Source: Planctomycetaceae bacterium (GTDB lineage Bacteria; Planctomycetota; Phycisphaerae; UBA1845; UTPLA1). From it: DNA of 64,000 bases. The notes under the pieces are model-generated. The model saw only the letters and a list, made by a program, of their open reading frames with translations. It was not told the DNA's origin and searched no databases. The stretch is from contig CP030884.1 in assembly GCA_006969385.1 (NCBI GenBank), positions 2,604,001 to 2,668,000 on the forward strand, in the 5' to 3' direction. The stretch's first letter is position 1. Each line of letters starts with the position of its first letter. The translations under genes and the position numbers were made by a program. Of this stretch, positions 33,658 through 42,864 are shown piece after piece.

Positions 33658-35337
33658 TTAACTCTGCGAGGTTGCGACGTGCGGCGATGCGTCGGTGGCT
33701 GTGCGATGGATGCCGAGCTTGCCGAGTATGCGGCCGCGCATCTCGGCAGGAACCACCACACGCCAGTAAATCGGGACCGTGATTAAACCTCCGACGCCCG
33801 CGCCGACGGCCATCCAAAAGCCGTCCAACCAAACGCGACTGATTGCAAATGATACCGCGAGCGGAATATTGGCGAGTAGCGGCCCCCAACCGATGCGGCG
33901 CAGGTATTGCGTAACGGGCAGTTCGCACGCGTTACAAGCGATGACGGGCATCACCACGCCGCCGGTAAGCGCGACGGGAACGGCCAAACCGATTGCCGCG
34001 CCGAGCATGCCGAGATCGAATAGCGCGATCAGCATCCACGCCAACACCACGCCGAGCACGACACCGTACCAGTCGATAACTGCAATGCGACCGTGGCGAT
34101 TTTGGCCCATCAGCACCGAGTAAGCACCTTGCTGTGGGAGCATAAACAGGTGGCCGATGGCGATGACGGTCAACACGGGCTGCGCCGTAAAGCCGGGGCC
34201 CATCCACAGCGTGACGAGGTGGTCGCCCAATATGCACAGCAGCAGCACGATTGGAAGCGAAAAGTATAGGCCGATGCGCGTGGTCGTTACGAGCAAGGAA
34301 CGTTGCGCCGCATGATCGGCAGCAGCATCGTAAGCGCTGCTGCGCGGGATAAACACTTGGGCGTATTGTTTCATGAAGCGCAGAGCGTGTTTGAGTAACG
34401 CCGTTTGGCGCGAATAGATCGCCAACATTGCCGGGCCGCCGAGCATGTTGAGCACCATCAGGTGGTTCACTTCGTACAAACTGCCGCGCGCCAATCCTTG
34501 TGCAACAGTCTTACCGCCGTACGTGAGTAACTGTCGGGCGGCTTTGGTATCGATGTGTTCGGGGCGCAGTCGGATTTGCGGGCAAATCCGCAAGGCCGCG
34601 ATCCACTTGGATAGGTCGCCGCAAATTTCACCGACCAACACGGCGAGGGCGACGGCGATGAGGCCGTGACCGTCGCGCAAAAGCAACACGATGGCCAACA
34701 ATACGCCGCCATCGCGCACCACGCGAATGAGATTGAGCACATCGAAACGTTCGCAGCCGGTGATAACGGCATTGAACACACCGCCGGGCAGTTGTAGTGC
34801 CGCGGTTAGTGACAGCAATACCACGACCCAGCGGGCGGTGCGAATCAGTTCGGGCGTGGCGTCATCGGGCAATAGGCTCGGCACCAGATAGGAACAACCG
34901 GCGGCGACGGCGAAGCCCAGTACGCACGCGCCACTGAGCATCGCCAAGCTGGTGTTGACGGTTTGGTTGAGGGCATCCCAATTCGCCAGTTCGCGGTCGC
35001 GCGCGACGTAGCGCGAGACGGAAGACGTGAGCCCCATGTGCAACCAGCGCACGAAGAAGACAAACGACCAACCGAGTACCCAAACGCCGAGCAGCGATTT
35101 GCCCAAATAATCGGACACGAGTCGCGGAATGATGAAGCCGGACGCGAGGACGAGCAGGTACCAAATCCAATTGGCGGCCACATTGCGCGCGGCGGAAGGG
35201 CGTTGCGGTGGCGGCGCGGCTGTCAGCGTTGGAGCGGTGCCGATGTTTTCAACGATTGGCGCAACGGTGGGTGCACCTGATGGTGGGTTGATTGCAGCAG
35301 GTTTGGCATGCTTCGGATTGTTGCGATCATTGCTCAT
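33658..35337 (-). CDS. Polysaccharide flippase, Wzx/MATE type
   Basis: Membrane protein of 559 residues with about 12-14 helices in the MOP superfamily, expected to move lipid-linked oligosaccharide across the inner membrane. The first 65 residues are a proline- and alanine-rich cytoplasmic tail; helices start near NWIWYLLVLASGFIIP. The ATG at 35337 overlaps the sulfotransferase stop (ATGA), which is why it is preferred over an earlier in-frame ATG at 35418. It belongs to the exopolysaccharide operon. Confidence 0.85.
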   Translation of the reverse strand: MSNDRNNPKHAKPAAINPPSGAPTVAPIVENIGTAPTLTAAPPPQRPSAARNVAANWIWYLLVLASGFIIPRLVSDYLGKSLLGVWVLGWSFVFFVRWLHMGLTSSVSRYVARDRELANWDALNQTVNTSLAMLSGACVLGFAVAAGCSYLVPSLLPDDATPELIRTARWVVVLLSLTAALQLPGGVFNAVITGCERFDVLNLIRVVRDGGVLLAIVLLLRDGHGLIAVALAVLVGEICGDLSKWIAALRICPQIRLRPEHIDTKAARQLLTYGGKTVAQGLARGSLYEVNHLMVLNMLGGPAMLAIYSRQTALLKHALRFMKQYAQVFIPRSSAYDAAADHAAQRSLLVTTTRIGLYFSLPIVLLLCILGDHLVTLWMGPGFTAQPVLTVIAIGHLFMLPQQGAYSVLMGQNRHGRIAVIDWYGVVLGVVLAWMLIALFDLGMLGAAIGLAVPVALTGGVVMPVIACNACELPVTQYLRRIGWGPLLANIPLAVSFAISRVWLDGFWMAVGAGVGGLITVPIYWRVVVPAEMRGRILGKLGIHRTATDASPHVATSQS

Positions 35338-36236
35338 TGGTACCCGTAGCGCCGGTTGAGCGCACCGGCGCATTTTTCGAAGGCGGCAAGTGCGTTGGCG
35401 TCCAATTCGGTGTGCCATTTTTCATCGAGCGCGATTTCATCGAGGCGGCTCAGGCGCATCCGATTGCCGAGAATGTGATGCGTCGCCGCCGAGATGTCAT
35501 CGGCGAACTCCGTCGCATCAATTTCGAGGAATGCGGCCAACTCGCGCAGCGTGTCTTCGGTTTGATCGCATAGCGATTCATAACTTACACACTGATACTG
35601 ATTTGCATCCAAACGTTGAGCGAGTCGTTCGATTTGTTCGTGGGTGCGGCGCCAGTCCTCCGCCGCGATGGTCGGCGATAAGCCTTTCTTACCGATCGTC
35701 GAGTTAACCACACCGCGACCATCCCGGACGAGATGGATAAGGCGCACATCGTAATCGCCTGTGTTTAGTAGGTGTTGCAACCGAACGGGGTCTTTGGAGC
35801 CGTCGAGAAATATCTCGGCACGTTGCAAATCGAGAGCGGCGTTGATGGCGGTGCGATTGGTGGCGCGGGCCGTGGCGATCAGGTCTTGGCAGGCGGGGAT
35901 GACGGCCATCATCGCGCCGCGCACGCCTTCAAAAAGCGGACCGCGATTTCGGGCGCGCACAATGCGGTCGGTTAGGCCGCCGGTGTGCGTGCGAAACTCG
36001 GTCGGCGGGCGCTGCAAGTCGAATGTTAATCCTTCGGCCTCGACGCGTTCGCGCAACTGACGCCAGAAGTCGCAAGCCGTCAGCAACGCGCCGCACGAGC
36101 ATCGATACGTCGTTAAGTCGATGCTGCCCCACTTCAGCTCGCCGACGGTCGCGATACGCGGGTGCGCGTTGAGCAGAAACGTCAGCAAGGTCGAACCGGA
36201 ATAACTCGGTGCCGCGATGTAAGCGAGTTTGATCAT
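35334..36236 (-). CDS. PAPS-dependent sulfotransferase
   Basis: Transfers sulfate from PAPS to an acceptor, here most likely a sugar of the surface polysaccharide. The 5'-phosphosulfate loop is YIAAPSYSGSTLLTFLLNAH (residues 6-25) and the 3'-phosphate motif is HLVRDGRGVVNSTIGKKG near residue 177. At 300 residues the size is normal. Both ends overlap neighbours by four bases (ligase upstream, flippase downstream). No PAPS-making genes are in the window. The gene points to a sulfated product, as in many marine bacteria. Confidence 0.88.
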   Translation of the reverse strand: MIKLAYIAAPSYSGSTLLTFLLNAHPRIATVGELKWGSIDLTTYRCSCGALLTACDFWRQLRERVEAEGLTFDLQRPPTEFRTHTGGLTDRIVRARNRGPLFEGVRGAMMAVIPACQDLIATARATNRTAINAALDLQRAEIFLDGSKDPVRLQHLLNTGDYDVRLIHLVRDGRGVVNSTIGKKGLSPTIAAEDWRRTHEQIERLAQRLDANQYQCVSYESLCDQTEDTLRELAAFLEIDATEFADDISAATHHILGNRMRLSRLDEIALDEKWHTELDANALAAFEKCAGALNRRYGYQ

Positions 36237-37642
36237 GACGCGCCCACCTGCGCTTGCGGCGGTTCGTTGTTAAGCGCGTAGGGGGATACGGTCGGTTGTT
36301 CGGCGGCTCTGCGTTGGAACGCGATTTGTTCGTGCCGCACGCGCAGCATCACGCCCCAAACGCATAGGTAGGGTACGGCGCTTTGGGTGGGGTAAAAGCT
36401 GGACCCGGCGATAGCGGCGGACATTTCGGTGGCCACGGCGACCAGACCGATAGCGCCTACGACGCGTATCAGCGAGTCGTACGGATAACGCAGCAGTTGC
36501 CAGCCGACATACAGCAAGCCGAGGAAGCAGGCGATGCAGATACCGAGGCCGACGCCGCCGGCATCGAGCAAGACTTCCAGATACGCGCTGTGCGGATGTT
36601 GCGGCACGGCCTTCGCGCCGAGGTCCATCATGCGTTCGTAGGCGTCGGTGCGGAGGATCGTGTAGCGACCGTGGCCGACGATGGGGGACTTGGCGACTTG
36701 TTCGAGCGACGCGGGCCACAAATAGGTGGTGCGCCCCGAGGAGATTTCATCGAAGTCGCTATGGTCCACATCGCTGCCGACACCTGCCAACACGCGGTCA
36801 GCCACATCGGGCACGGCAACACCCACACCGATCGCGGCCAGTGGCAGGATGATCAACAAAATGCGATAACGCAGCATGCCCAACAACACGCCCGACGCAA
36901 CGAATGCGAGAAAGCCCGCGCGCGACTTGAGTGCGAGGAACGCCGGTAGCGACGCGGCGGCGGTGAACAAGACCGCAAACTTCTCCCACGGCTTGTAAAG
37001 CACGATCACCAACAGCAACGCGCCCCATAAGGAAAACGCCGTGATCTCGGCCAGGTCGTTCGCGAACAGGCCGATGAGTTTGTCGGTCGCGCGCCGCGCG
37101 CCGCCGGTGTCGATGGTGAAGACCTTTTCGCGCAGCGTTTTAAACATCAGTAGCGAATAGCATAGCCCGCTACCGACGGCGCAAACGAGCGCCATTTTGA
37201 CGCGCGTGCGTCGCAACGCGCCATCGTAAAATAGAAAACCGACGGCCAGATACTTCAGCGGGTTAATAATTGTATCGATGGCGATGTCTTTCGCGGAATA
37301 TCGACCCGCATAGTCGCCGCGAAACTCTCTGATCGATACGACGGCGACGAGGCCGATGATGACGAGCATCGCGCCGTATGCCAGAAAAAGAAACACGGGC
37401 GCGGCCGTGGCTGGCGCACGCTCGGGGTCGCGCCGACGCTCAAAATACCAAGCGATGACAATGACCAGAAATAGCGCGTTCCAAGGGTTGAGGCCTTGGA
37501 TGCCGAACATCATCGTCGGCATGCTCGGGTTTTGCATCAGCACGGTTACGAACAGCAGGCCGCAGAGCGACCAGAACCAACGGCGCACGGCGACCAGTGA
37601 TAGCACGGCGATAAGAATGTAAAGGGCCGTGAGGCGTATCAT
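36233..37642 (-). CDS. O-antigen ligase/polymerase family membrane protein
   Basis: A 469-residue protein with about 12 membrane helices. The Wzy_C-type periplasmic loop has AVPQHPHSAYLEVLLDAGGV near residue 355, with the family's conserved H-x-x-Y/L...G pattern. Such proteins polymerise or ligate lipid-linked glycans at the outer face of the inner membrane. It stands between a methyltransferase and the sulfotransferase, overlapping the latter by four bases. Polymerase and ligase roles cannot be told apart here. Confidence 0.85.
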   Translation of the reverse strand: MIRLTALYILIAVLSLVAVRRWFWSLCGLLFVTVLMQNPSMPTMMFGIQGLNPWNALFLVIVIAWYFERRRDPERAPATAAPVFLFLAYGAMLVIIGLVAVVSIREFRGDYAGRYSAKDIAIDTIINPLKYLAVGFLFYDGALRRTRVKMALVCAVGSGLCYSLLMFKTLREKVFTIDTGGARRATDKLIGLFANDLAEITAFSLWGALLLVIVLYKPWEKFAVLFTAAASLPAFLALKSRAGFLAFVASGVLLGMLRYRILLIILPLAAIGVGVAVPDVADRVLAGVGSDVDHSDFDEISSGRTTYLWPASLEQVAKSPIVGHGRYTILRTDAYERMMDLGAKAVPQHPHSAYLEVLLDAGGVGLGICIACFLGLLYVGWQLLRYPYDSLIRVVGAIGLVAVATEMSAAIAGSSFYPTQSAVPYLCVWGVMLRVRHEQIAFQRRAAEQPTVSPYALNNEPPQAQVGAS

Positions 37643-37648
37643 GATGTT

Positions 37649-38485
37649 TTACGCGTTGTCGCCCGGCTTGCGCGCTCGGATTACGAGCGTGCTACCCAAG
37701 CGGGTGGTAACGGCGTTGGCATTTTTGAAGCGGGCGGACAGCGATTGCGAGGCTTGCGACATCATTCGCAAACGACCCAGCCGCCCCCAAGGACCGAAAG
37801 TATTGATGCGCACCTCTTCCACGACCAAACCCGCACGGCGCAGTAGGTTGGTGACTTCGCGGACCGACCATTGTCGATGGCGATAGCGGCTGTTGCCGCT
37901 GCCATTCGATTCGGCTTTACCGCGTAAAGCGTTCTTGGCGCGATGGGCTGTACGCTCGAGGCTGCGTTCGACTTGCAGCAAATGGCGAAACACGCTCTTG
38001 CGATTCGGGAACGAAATAATGAGATGACCGCCGGGCTTCAACGTTGCGACGATGCCTGCGACTGCGGCGAGTGGATCGGGGATGTATTCGATCACGCCGG
38101 AGGACACGGCAACGTCAGCGCTATCGAACGCCAGCGGCAAGCGGGTAGCATCGCCGGCGAGAAAGCGATCCTGCGGATGGGCGATGGATGCATGCCGCAC
38201 CATCTCCGGCGAAAAATCCATACCGAATACGCGCATCTTATCGCGCGGTATCCCGGCAAGCACATCGCCGCTGCCGCAACCGACGTCGATGATTTGTAGC
38301 TTGCCCGTCGCGGCGTCGAGAATCGGTTGCAGTAGTTCGTGAATGTTGCGGCGGCGCATGAGCAGGTCGACGTCGGCCATGCCGCGCGGCGGCTGTTGGT
38401 AGCGCTGGCCCCAACTCGTGCTGGCGTCGTCGAAGTAGTTGCGCACGACGGTGGGTTGTTCGGCAGTGGCGGCGGGGCGGCTCAT
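37649..38485 (-). CDS. SAM-dependent methyltransferase in the polysaccharide locus
   Basis: A 278-residue class I methyltransferase with SAM motif LQIIDVGCGSGDVLAGIPRD near residue 63-82, FGMDFSPEMVRHA (motif II) and SSGVIEYIPDP (motif IV). The ATG overlaps the stop of the methyltransferase before it (ATGA). It probably methylates a sugar or the lipid carrier of the glycan. The C-terminal ~90 residues are basic and may touch membrane or glycan. Confidence 0.85.
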   Translation of the reverse strand: MSRPAATAEQPTVVRNYFDDASTSWGQRYQQPPRGMADVDLLMRRRNIHELLQPILDAATGKLQIIDVGCGSGDVLAGIPRDKMRVFGMDFSPEMVRHASIAHPQDRFLAGDATRLPLAFDSADVAVSSGVIEYIPDPLAAVAGIVATLKPGGHLIISFPNRKSVFRHLLQVERSLERTAHRAKNALRGKAESNGSGNSRYRHRQWSVREVTNLLRRAGLVVEEVRINTFGPWGRLGRLRMMSQASQSLSARFKNANAVTTRLGSTLVIRARKPGDNA

Positions 38486-39234
38486 TGCTTTGCGCCTCCG
38501 TTGCCATTGGTCGGCGTGGTCGACTTCTCAAACACGCCCAAAATCATGTGCCGCAACGGCGCGACCGGTCGCGTCATTTTTTCAAACAACACGCCCAAGC
38601 GATACGCCGCCGTCGAAAACATGAGATAGTGCGGGTGATGTGGAATGTATCGCACGTTAACCGATTCGAACCCAGCGGCTTGCGCTTCCGAAGTGAGGTT
38701 GGCTAGCGTGTTAGCTCGGTAGTAAGCCGGAAACGTGTCTTCATCCGCCGTGCCCGAGGCCATGCGATTGATCATCTGACGCATGCCATGCGGCATTACG
38801 CGCGCGGCGGCGATGGGCGGGAAGTTTTGATTGACCGTCATCACGACGAGGCGACCGCCGATTTTCAGCACGCGCGCGCATTCGCGAAACGCGACGGCAG
38901 GGTATTCGAGATGTTCGGCGACATTAGCCATGCAAACGACGTCGACACTTTCGTCTTGCAGGCAGAGTTTGTGACCATCCCCGAGGATCATGGTCGTATG
39001 GTCTTGCGGCGGCCATTGACGGGCGATTTCCATATCGACGCCGATGCCGTGGGCAAAGTGTTGCGCCATTCGTCGCAGGCGCTTACCTTCGCGGCTGCAA
39101 CCGATTTCGAGCAACACGCCGGTGCCATCGAATCCGCGCGTAACGGCGGCTTCGTACATGATGCCGGGCCATTGATTGCGCGGGTAATGGCGTTCGCGCA
39201 ACGCTTGGCAACGCTCGAGCGTGGGGCTAACCAT
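38482..39234 (-). CDS. SAM-dependent methyltransferase in the polysaccharide locus
   Basis: A 250-residue class I methyltransferase. The SAM motif is TGVLLEIGCSREGKRLRRMA near residue 37-56, followed by VDVVCMANVAEHLEYPAVAF. The start is the ATG at 39234, because GAGGAGG lies six bases upstream inside the end of the fusion oxidoreductase gene; an upstream ATG at 39270 lacks one. The two genes overlap by eight bases. The substrate is unknown, but the locus points to glycan methylation. Confidence 0.83.
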   Translation of the reverse strand: MVSPTLERCQALRERHYPRNQWPGIMYEAAVTRGFDGTGVLLEIGCSREGKRLRRMAQHFAHGIGVDMEIARQWPPQDHTTMILGDGHKLCLQDESVDVVCMANVAEHLEYPAVAFRECARVLKIGGRLVVMTVNQNFPPIAAARVMPHGMRQMINRMASGTADEDTFPAYYRANTLANLTSEAQAAGFESVNVRYIPHHPHYLMFSTAAYRLGVLFEKMTRPVAPLRHMILGVFEKSTTPTNGNGGAKQ

Positions 39235-41428
39235 CGGTCGCCTCCTCGCCCGCCGGGCGCGACAGCACATCGGCGACGTATATCGGTCGCTCGGTTAATA
39301 ACGACTCGGAAATCGCAAACGTGGTGGCCGTGGTGTGGATTGCATCGTCGATGCCAATCGGCGCACTACCGCCGGCGCGTATCGCGTTCACGAACGCGGC
39401 CATCTCCGCGGCATGTCCTTTGCCCGTTCCCTTAGGCGCGATGGTTTCTTTCTTACCGTTCGCGTGAATCGTCGCCTGTTTCCAATTGTCGATGATCGCG
39501 GTCGTATCTTGGCCGAAGACCTCAATCCGTTCCTTACCGGCGGCAGTATCGCCGTTGGCGATGTAGGCGAGCGTCGCGATGGAGCCGTCTTCGAGTCGCA
39601 ACGTGCTTATGCAGTTGTCGTTCTGTTGACCTGCGACATGCCCGCCGATCATCTCGGCGTAAACACGTTCGATCTTCGCGCCGGCGAGAAATTGGATCAG
39701 ATCGACGAAGTGACAGCCTTCGCTCGCGATACGCCAGCCACCTTCGTCGGCATCCTGATACCACGAGTCTTTGCCCAGCGCGCCGGCGTTGACGCGGCAT
39801 ACGATTTCGATCGGCGACGAGCGCTTCGCAAACGTCGACTGAATCGACTGCGCTAACGGGCTGAAACGACGATTGTAACCCGGCATGAGAATGCGACCGC
39901 TCGCTTGTTGTGCGGTGATCACGTCCTGCAATTCCGAGGGCGTTAGCGCCAACGGCTTTTCGACGAAGACATGCTTGCCGGCGCTAAGCGCTTTGGCGGC
40001 GAAGGCGGCATGGGTGTCGTGGCGCGTGGCGATCACTACGGCATGCACGCTGTCGTCGCGCAAGATTTCATCGAATTCGCTCGTGCAGTATTCGAAGCCA
40101 TGGCGAGCCGCGGCGCTGCGAGCGCTCAGGCCGCCCGCCGAGCAAATGGCCTTCAAATGCGCGCCGTCGGCCTTCTTCATGGCTGGTATCAGCGTGGCAG
40201 TGGCAAAGTTGCCCGCGCCAATCAACGCCAGATTCACGGAACCGGCTTGTCCGTTTTGTGCTGCGGTTGATGCCAATGCCACGCGGCGCGTTAACGGTGC
40301 GTCGGTCGGATACTTAAACAGGATAGCGACGGCATCATCGCCCGCGCCGTCGTGTAGCGCTTGGTAGGCATCGGGCGCGTCGGTAAGTGGATAAACGCTC
40401 GGCTTAAGCTGTTTGGGATTGAGCGATCCGTTGCCAACGAGCCGCAGAAACTCTTCCAGGTTGCGCCCCTCGGTCCACCGCACGTAACCGATGGGATAAT
40501 CGACGCCTTTTTTCTCGTAACTCGCGTCGTAACGACCCGGCCCGTAAGACCGCGACAAAATGACGTTGAGTTCTTTCTCGTAATACGTTTGCCAATCCGC
40601 CTCGACCGGCACCATGCCGACGATGACGACGTTACCGCGATCGCGCACCACCTCACCGGCCAGTGTCATCGGGTCGGCGGATTTTGTGCTGGCGGCGATG
40701 TAAGCGGCGTCCACACCGAAGCCGTTGGTCGCTTGTTCGATGGCATCGATTAAGGCGCTGTCGTTGCGATGCAAAGCCAGGTCCGCTCCGCAGTCGCGCG
40801 CTAAAGCGAGTTTTTTTTCATCGAGGTCAACACCAATAACCTTGCAGCCGGCGGCCTTCAGAATCTGCACGCCTAACAAGCCCACCAAACCCAGACCGAC
40901 GACCAACACGGTATCGCCGAGCGACACGCCGGCCTGTCGCACGCCGTGCATGGCAATCGCGCCGACAGTGGCAAAGGCGGCATCGGCTGGGTCCACGCCT
41001 TCGGGCAGTTTAGCGCATAGGTTGCGCGGCACGGCGACAAACTCGGCATGACAGGCGATGCCTTCGCCCGCGCACGCAACCAAGTCGCCCACGCGTAAAT
41101 CGTCGATGCCGTCGCCGACTTCTTCGACGATGCCCGCCATGCTGTAACCGAGCGGCGTGAGCGCATCGAGCCGTTCGCGCACCTTATTAAGCGATTCGGC
41201 GAGACCGACTTGCCGCACGCTGTCGATGACCTGCTTGACCTTATCGGGTCGGGCGCGGGCCTTCGCGATCAGACTCATGCGTGCTTGCGTCACCTTCATC
41301 CGCTCGGTGCCGGTGCTGACCAGCGAGTAACACGTGCGCACCACCACGCCGCCGCGCCGACAGATCGGTGCGGGCACGTCTTCGAGGCTGAGGTTGCCCG
41401 TGCGGTAATTTTGTACAACCTGTTTCAC
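39227..41428 (-). CDS. Bi-domain oxidoreductase: alcohol dehydrogenase plus Gfo/Idh/MocA
   Basis: A natural fusion of 733 residues. The first half is a medium-chain dehydrogenase with NAD loop VLVVGLGLVGLLGVQILKAA and GVDLDEKKL. The second half is Gfo/Idh/MocA-type, with VNLALIGAGNFATATLIPAM and the catalytic-lysine motif HVFVEKPLALTPSEL. Fusions like this recur in bacterial exopolysaccharide loci, where they probably alter an NDP-sugar or uronic acid. The start is GTG at 41428, which overlaps the preceding stop (GTGA) and matches the family N-terminus VKQVVQNYRTG; an upstream ATG at 41527 lies inside the previous gene. Confidence 0.88.
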   Translation of the reverse strand: MKQVVQNYRTGNLSLEDVPAPICRRGGVVVRTCYSLVSTGTERMKVTQARMSLIAKARARPDKVKQVIDSVRQVGLAESLNKVRERLDALTPLGYSMAGIVEEVGDGIDDLRVGDLVACAGEGIACHAEFVAVPRNLCAKLPEGVDPADAAFATVGAIAMHGVRQAGVSLGDTVLVVGLGLVGLLGVQILKAAGCKVIGVDLDEKKLALARDCGADLALHRNDSALIDAIEQATNGFGVDAAYIAASTKSADPMTLAGEVVRDRGNVVIVGMVPVEADWQTYYEKELNVILSRSYGPGRYDASYEKKGVDYPIGYVRWTEGRNLEEFLRLVGNGSLNPKQLKPSVYPLTDAPDAYQALHDGAGDDAVAILFKYPTDAPLTRRVALASTAAQNGQAGSVNLALIGAGNFATATLIPAMKKADGAHLKAICSAGGLSARSAAARHGFEYCTSEFDEILRDDSVHAVVIATRHDTHAAFAAKALSAGKHVFVEKPLALTPSELQDVITAQQASGRILMPGYNRRFSPLAQSIQSTFAKRSSPIEIVCRVNAGALGKDSWYQDADEGGWRIASEGCHFVDLIQFLAGAKIERVYAEMIGGHVAGQQNDNCISTLRLEDGSIATLAYIANGDTAAGKERIEVFGQDTTAIIDNWKQATIHANGKKETIAPKGTGKGHAAEMAAFVNAIRAGGSAPIGIDDAIHTTATTFAISESLLTERPIYVADVLSRPAGEEATDG

Positions 41429-42864
41429 GTATGGCTCGCTGCTGCTGGCGCGCTGTGTGCGACGTCCGGTATGCGTTGATCCACAAACGTCATCTTGCCG
41501 CGCGTCGTCAATTCTATTTCGTCGCAAACGGCCACCTCAAACACGATACGCCCTGCGAGTTTTCGGTCGAGGCTTTTCTTGACGGCACTCGCGCGGGCGT
41601 CGGTCCAATCCGCCGCCGGTACGACGTGTAGCGTTGCTTTACCGGGCGTTTGTTGCAAGAACTGAAATTGCCGCACGCCATCGAACGTGCCGTCGTGCAT
41701 GTTGACCGCCGTCCAACTGATTTCGGACCCATCGGCACAAATCAGCATCTCCTGCGTGCGATGCCCTTGGATGTTGCCCAGTAGCATCTGTTCGCGTCCG
41801 CAGTGCCGGCAACGGTCGCCTAAATACGTCGCAAAGTCGCCCGTGCGGTAGCGAATAAACGGCTGCACCCGATTGATAAAGCCGGTCCCGACGATTTCGC
41901 CGCGCTGGCCGACTGTTGTAACAGGCTCGCCGTCTTCATCGATCAACTCGCAATAACCGTACGTGGGCCAGACGTGATAGGCTGCATCGTGTTCGCATGC
42001 GGAAGCGAGGACGAGCTTTTCGGAATGACCGTACCAGGAGAAGTAGCGCAGGCCCGTAAGTTCCTCGGTGGCGCGACGATCTTCATAGTAAACGATTTCG
42101 CTACCGGCCAATATGCCGCGGATGTTTGAAGGCAGTGTGCGACCCGTGCGCTGCATGAAGCGCGTGAGCGCCGCGATGGATGACGGATACACGTGAAGGT
42201 AGCAATCGCCCAGCGTCGCCATCTTGTCTAAATAGCGCGCCATGTTCTCGTCGGTCATGTGAAAGTTGCTGAACTGATGGCGACGCAAGATCGGGTCGTA
42301 AGCATAACGCAGCCCGGTACGATCCGGCGCGACGATGGCACCGCGCAGAATTATTTGCGGCATATCGGGTTGGAAACCGACGCGTTGCCAGCCAGCGACG
42401 AGATAGGCGTATTCGATGGCCGAGCGCTCGCTGCCGATGTGAAATTTTAGTGGTACACCGCTGGAGCCGCCGGTCGAAACCGTATCGACACCGGGGCTAT
42501 TGGCCGGTCGCGTGAGCATGTCGGTGCCATGGTCGATCAGCGTTTGCTTGTCGATCAACGGTAGGGCGCGGAGGTATTCGGGGTTTGCGATGTCGTGGGG
42601 ATTGAGACCGGCGTCGTCGATGACGCGACGCCAATAGGGCGATTGGTCGTGCGCGAGTTTTAAGATGTCGCGCAGTTGGCGCGTTTGATAGGCGCGGCTT
42701 TGTTCGGCCGACCAAGTCGCGGCGTCGTTGGCGAATGCCAGTTGTTCGCGAAAGGCCTTGCCCAACCAAAACGTGGGTGGCATTACCGATAGCGCGCCGG
42801 CCAGACCGCGCTTGACGGCGGCGGGCGTCTTTTCCCACAGGTTTTTGCGCGAGAGGGCTGTCAT
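41425..42864 (-). CDS. PaaK/CapK-like adenylate-forming protein (first copy)
   Basis: A 479-residue member of the phenylacetate-CoA ligase-like branch of the AMP-forming superfamily. The phosphate loop is VSTGGSSGVPLKFH near residue 130, later YGHSEKLVLASAC and YRTGDF (adenylate binding). A cysteine trio (CRHCGREQ) is present as in CapK-type proteins. Homologues in capsule loci are thought to activate or attach acyl groups. It overlaps the GT39 gene at its start (ATGA) and the fusion oxidoreductase at its end (GTGA). The acyl substrate is unknown. A second copy is at 45703-47070. Confidence 0.82.
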   Translation of the reverse strand: MTALSRKNLWEKTPAAVKRGLAGALSVMPPTFWLGKAFREQLAFANDAATWSAEQSRAYQTRQLRDILKLAHDQSPYWRRVIDDAGLNPHDIANPEYLRALPLIDKQTLIDHGTDMLTRPANSPGVDTVSTGGSSGVPLKFHIGSERSAIEYAYLVAGWQRVGFQPDMPQIILRGAIVAPDRTGLRYAYDPILRRHQFSNFHMTDENMARYLDKMATLGDCYLHVYPSSIAALTRFMQRTGRTLPSNIRGILAGSEIVYYEDRRATEELTGLRYFSWYGHSEKLVLASACEHDAAYHVWPTYGYCELIDEDGEPVTTVGQRGEIVGTGFINRVQPFIRYRTGDFATYLGDRCRHCGREQMLLGNIQGHRTQEMLICADGSEISWTAVNMHDGTFDGVRQFQFLQQTPGKATLHVVPAADWTDARASAVKKSLDRKLAGRIVFEVAVCDEIELTTRGKMTFVDQRIPDVAHSAPAAASHT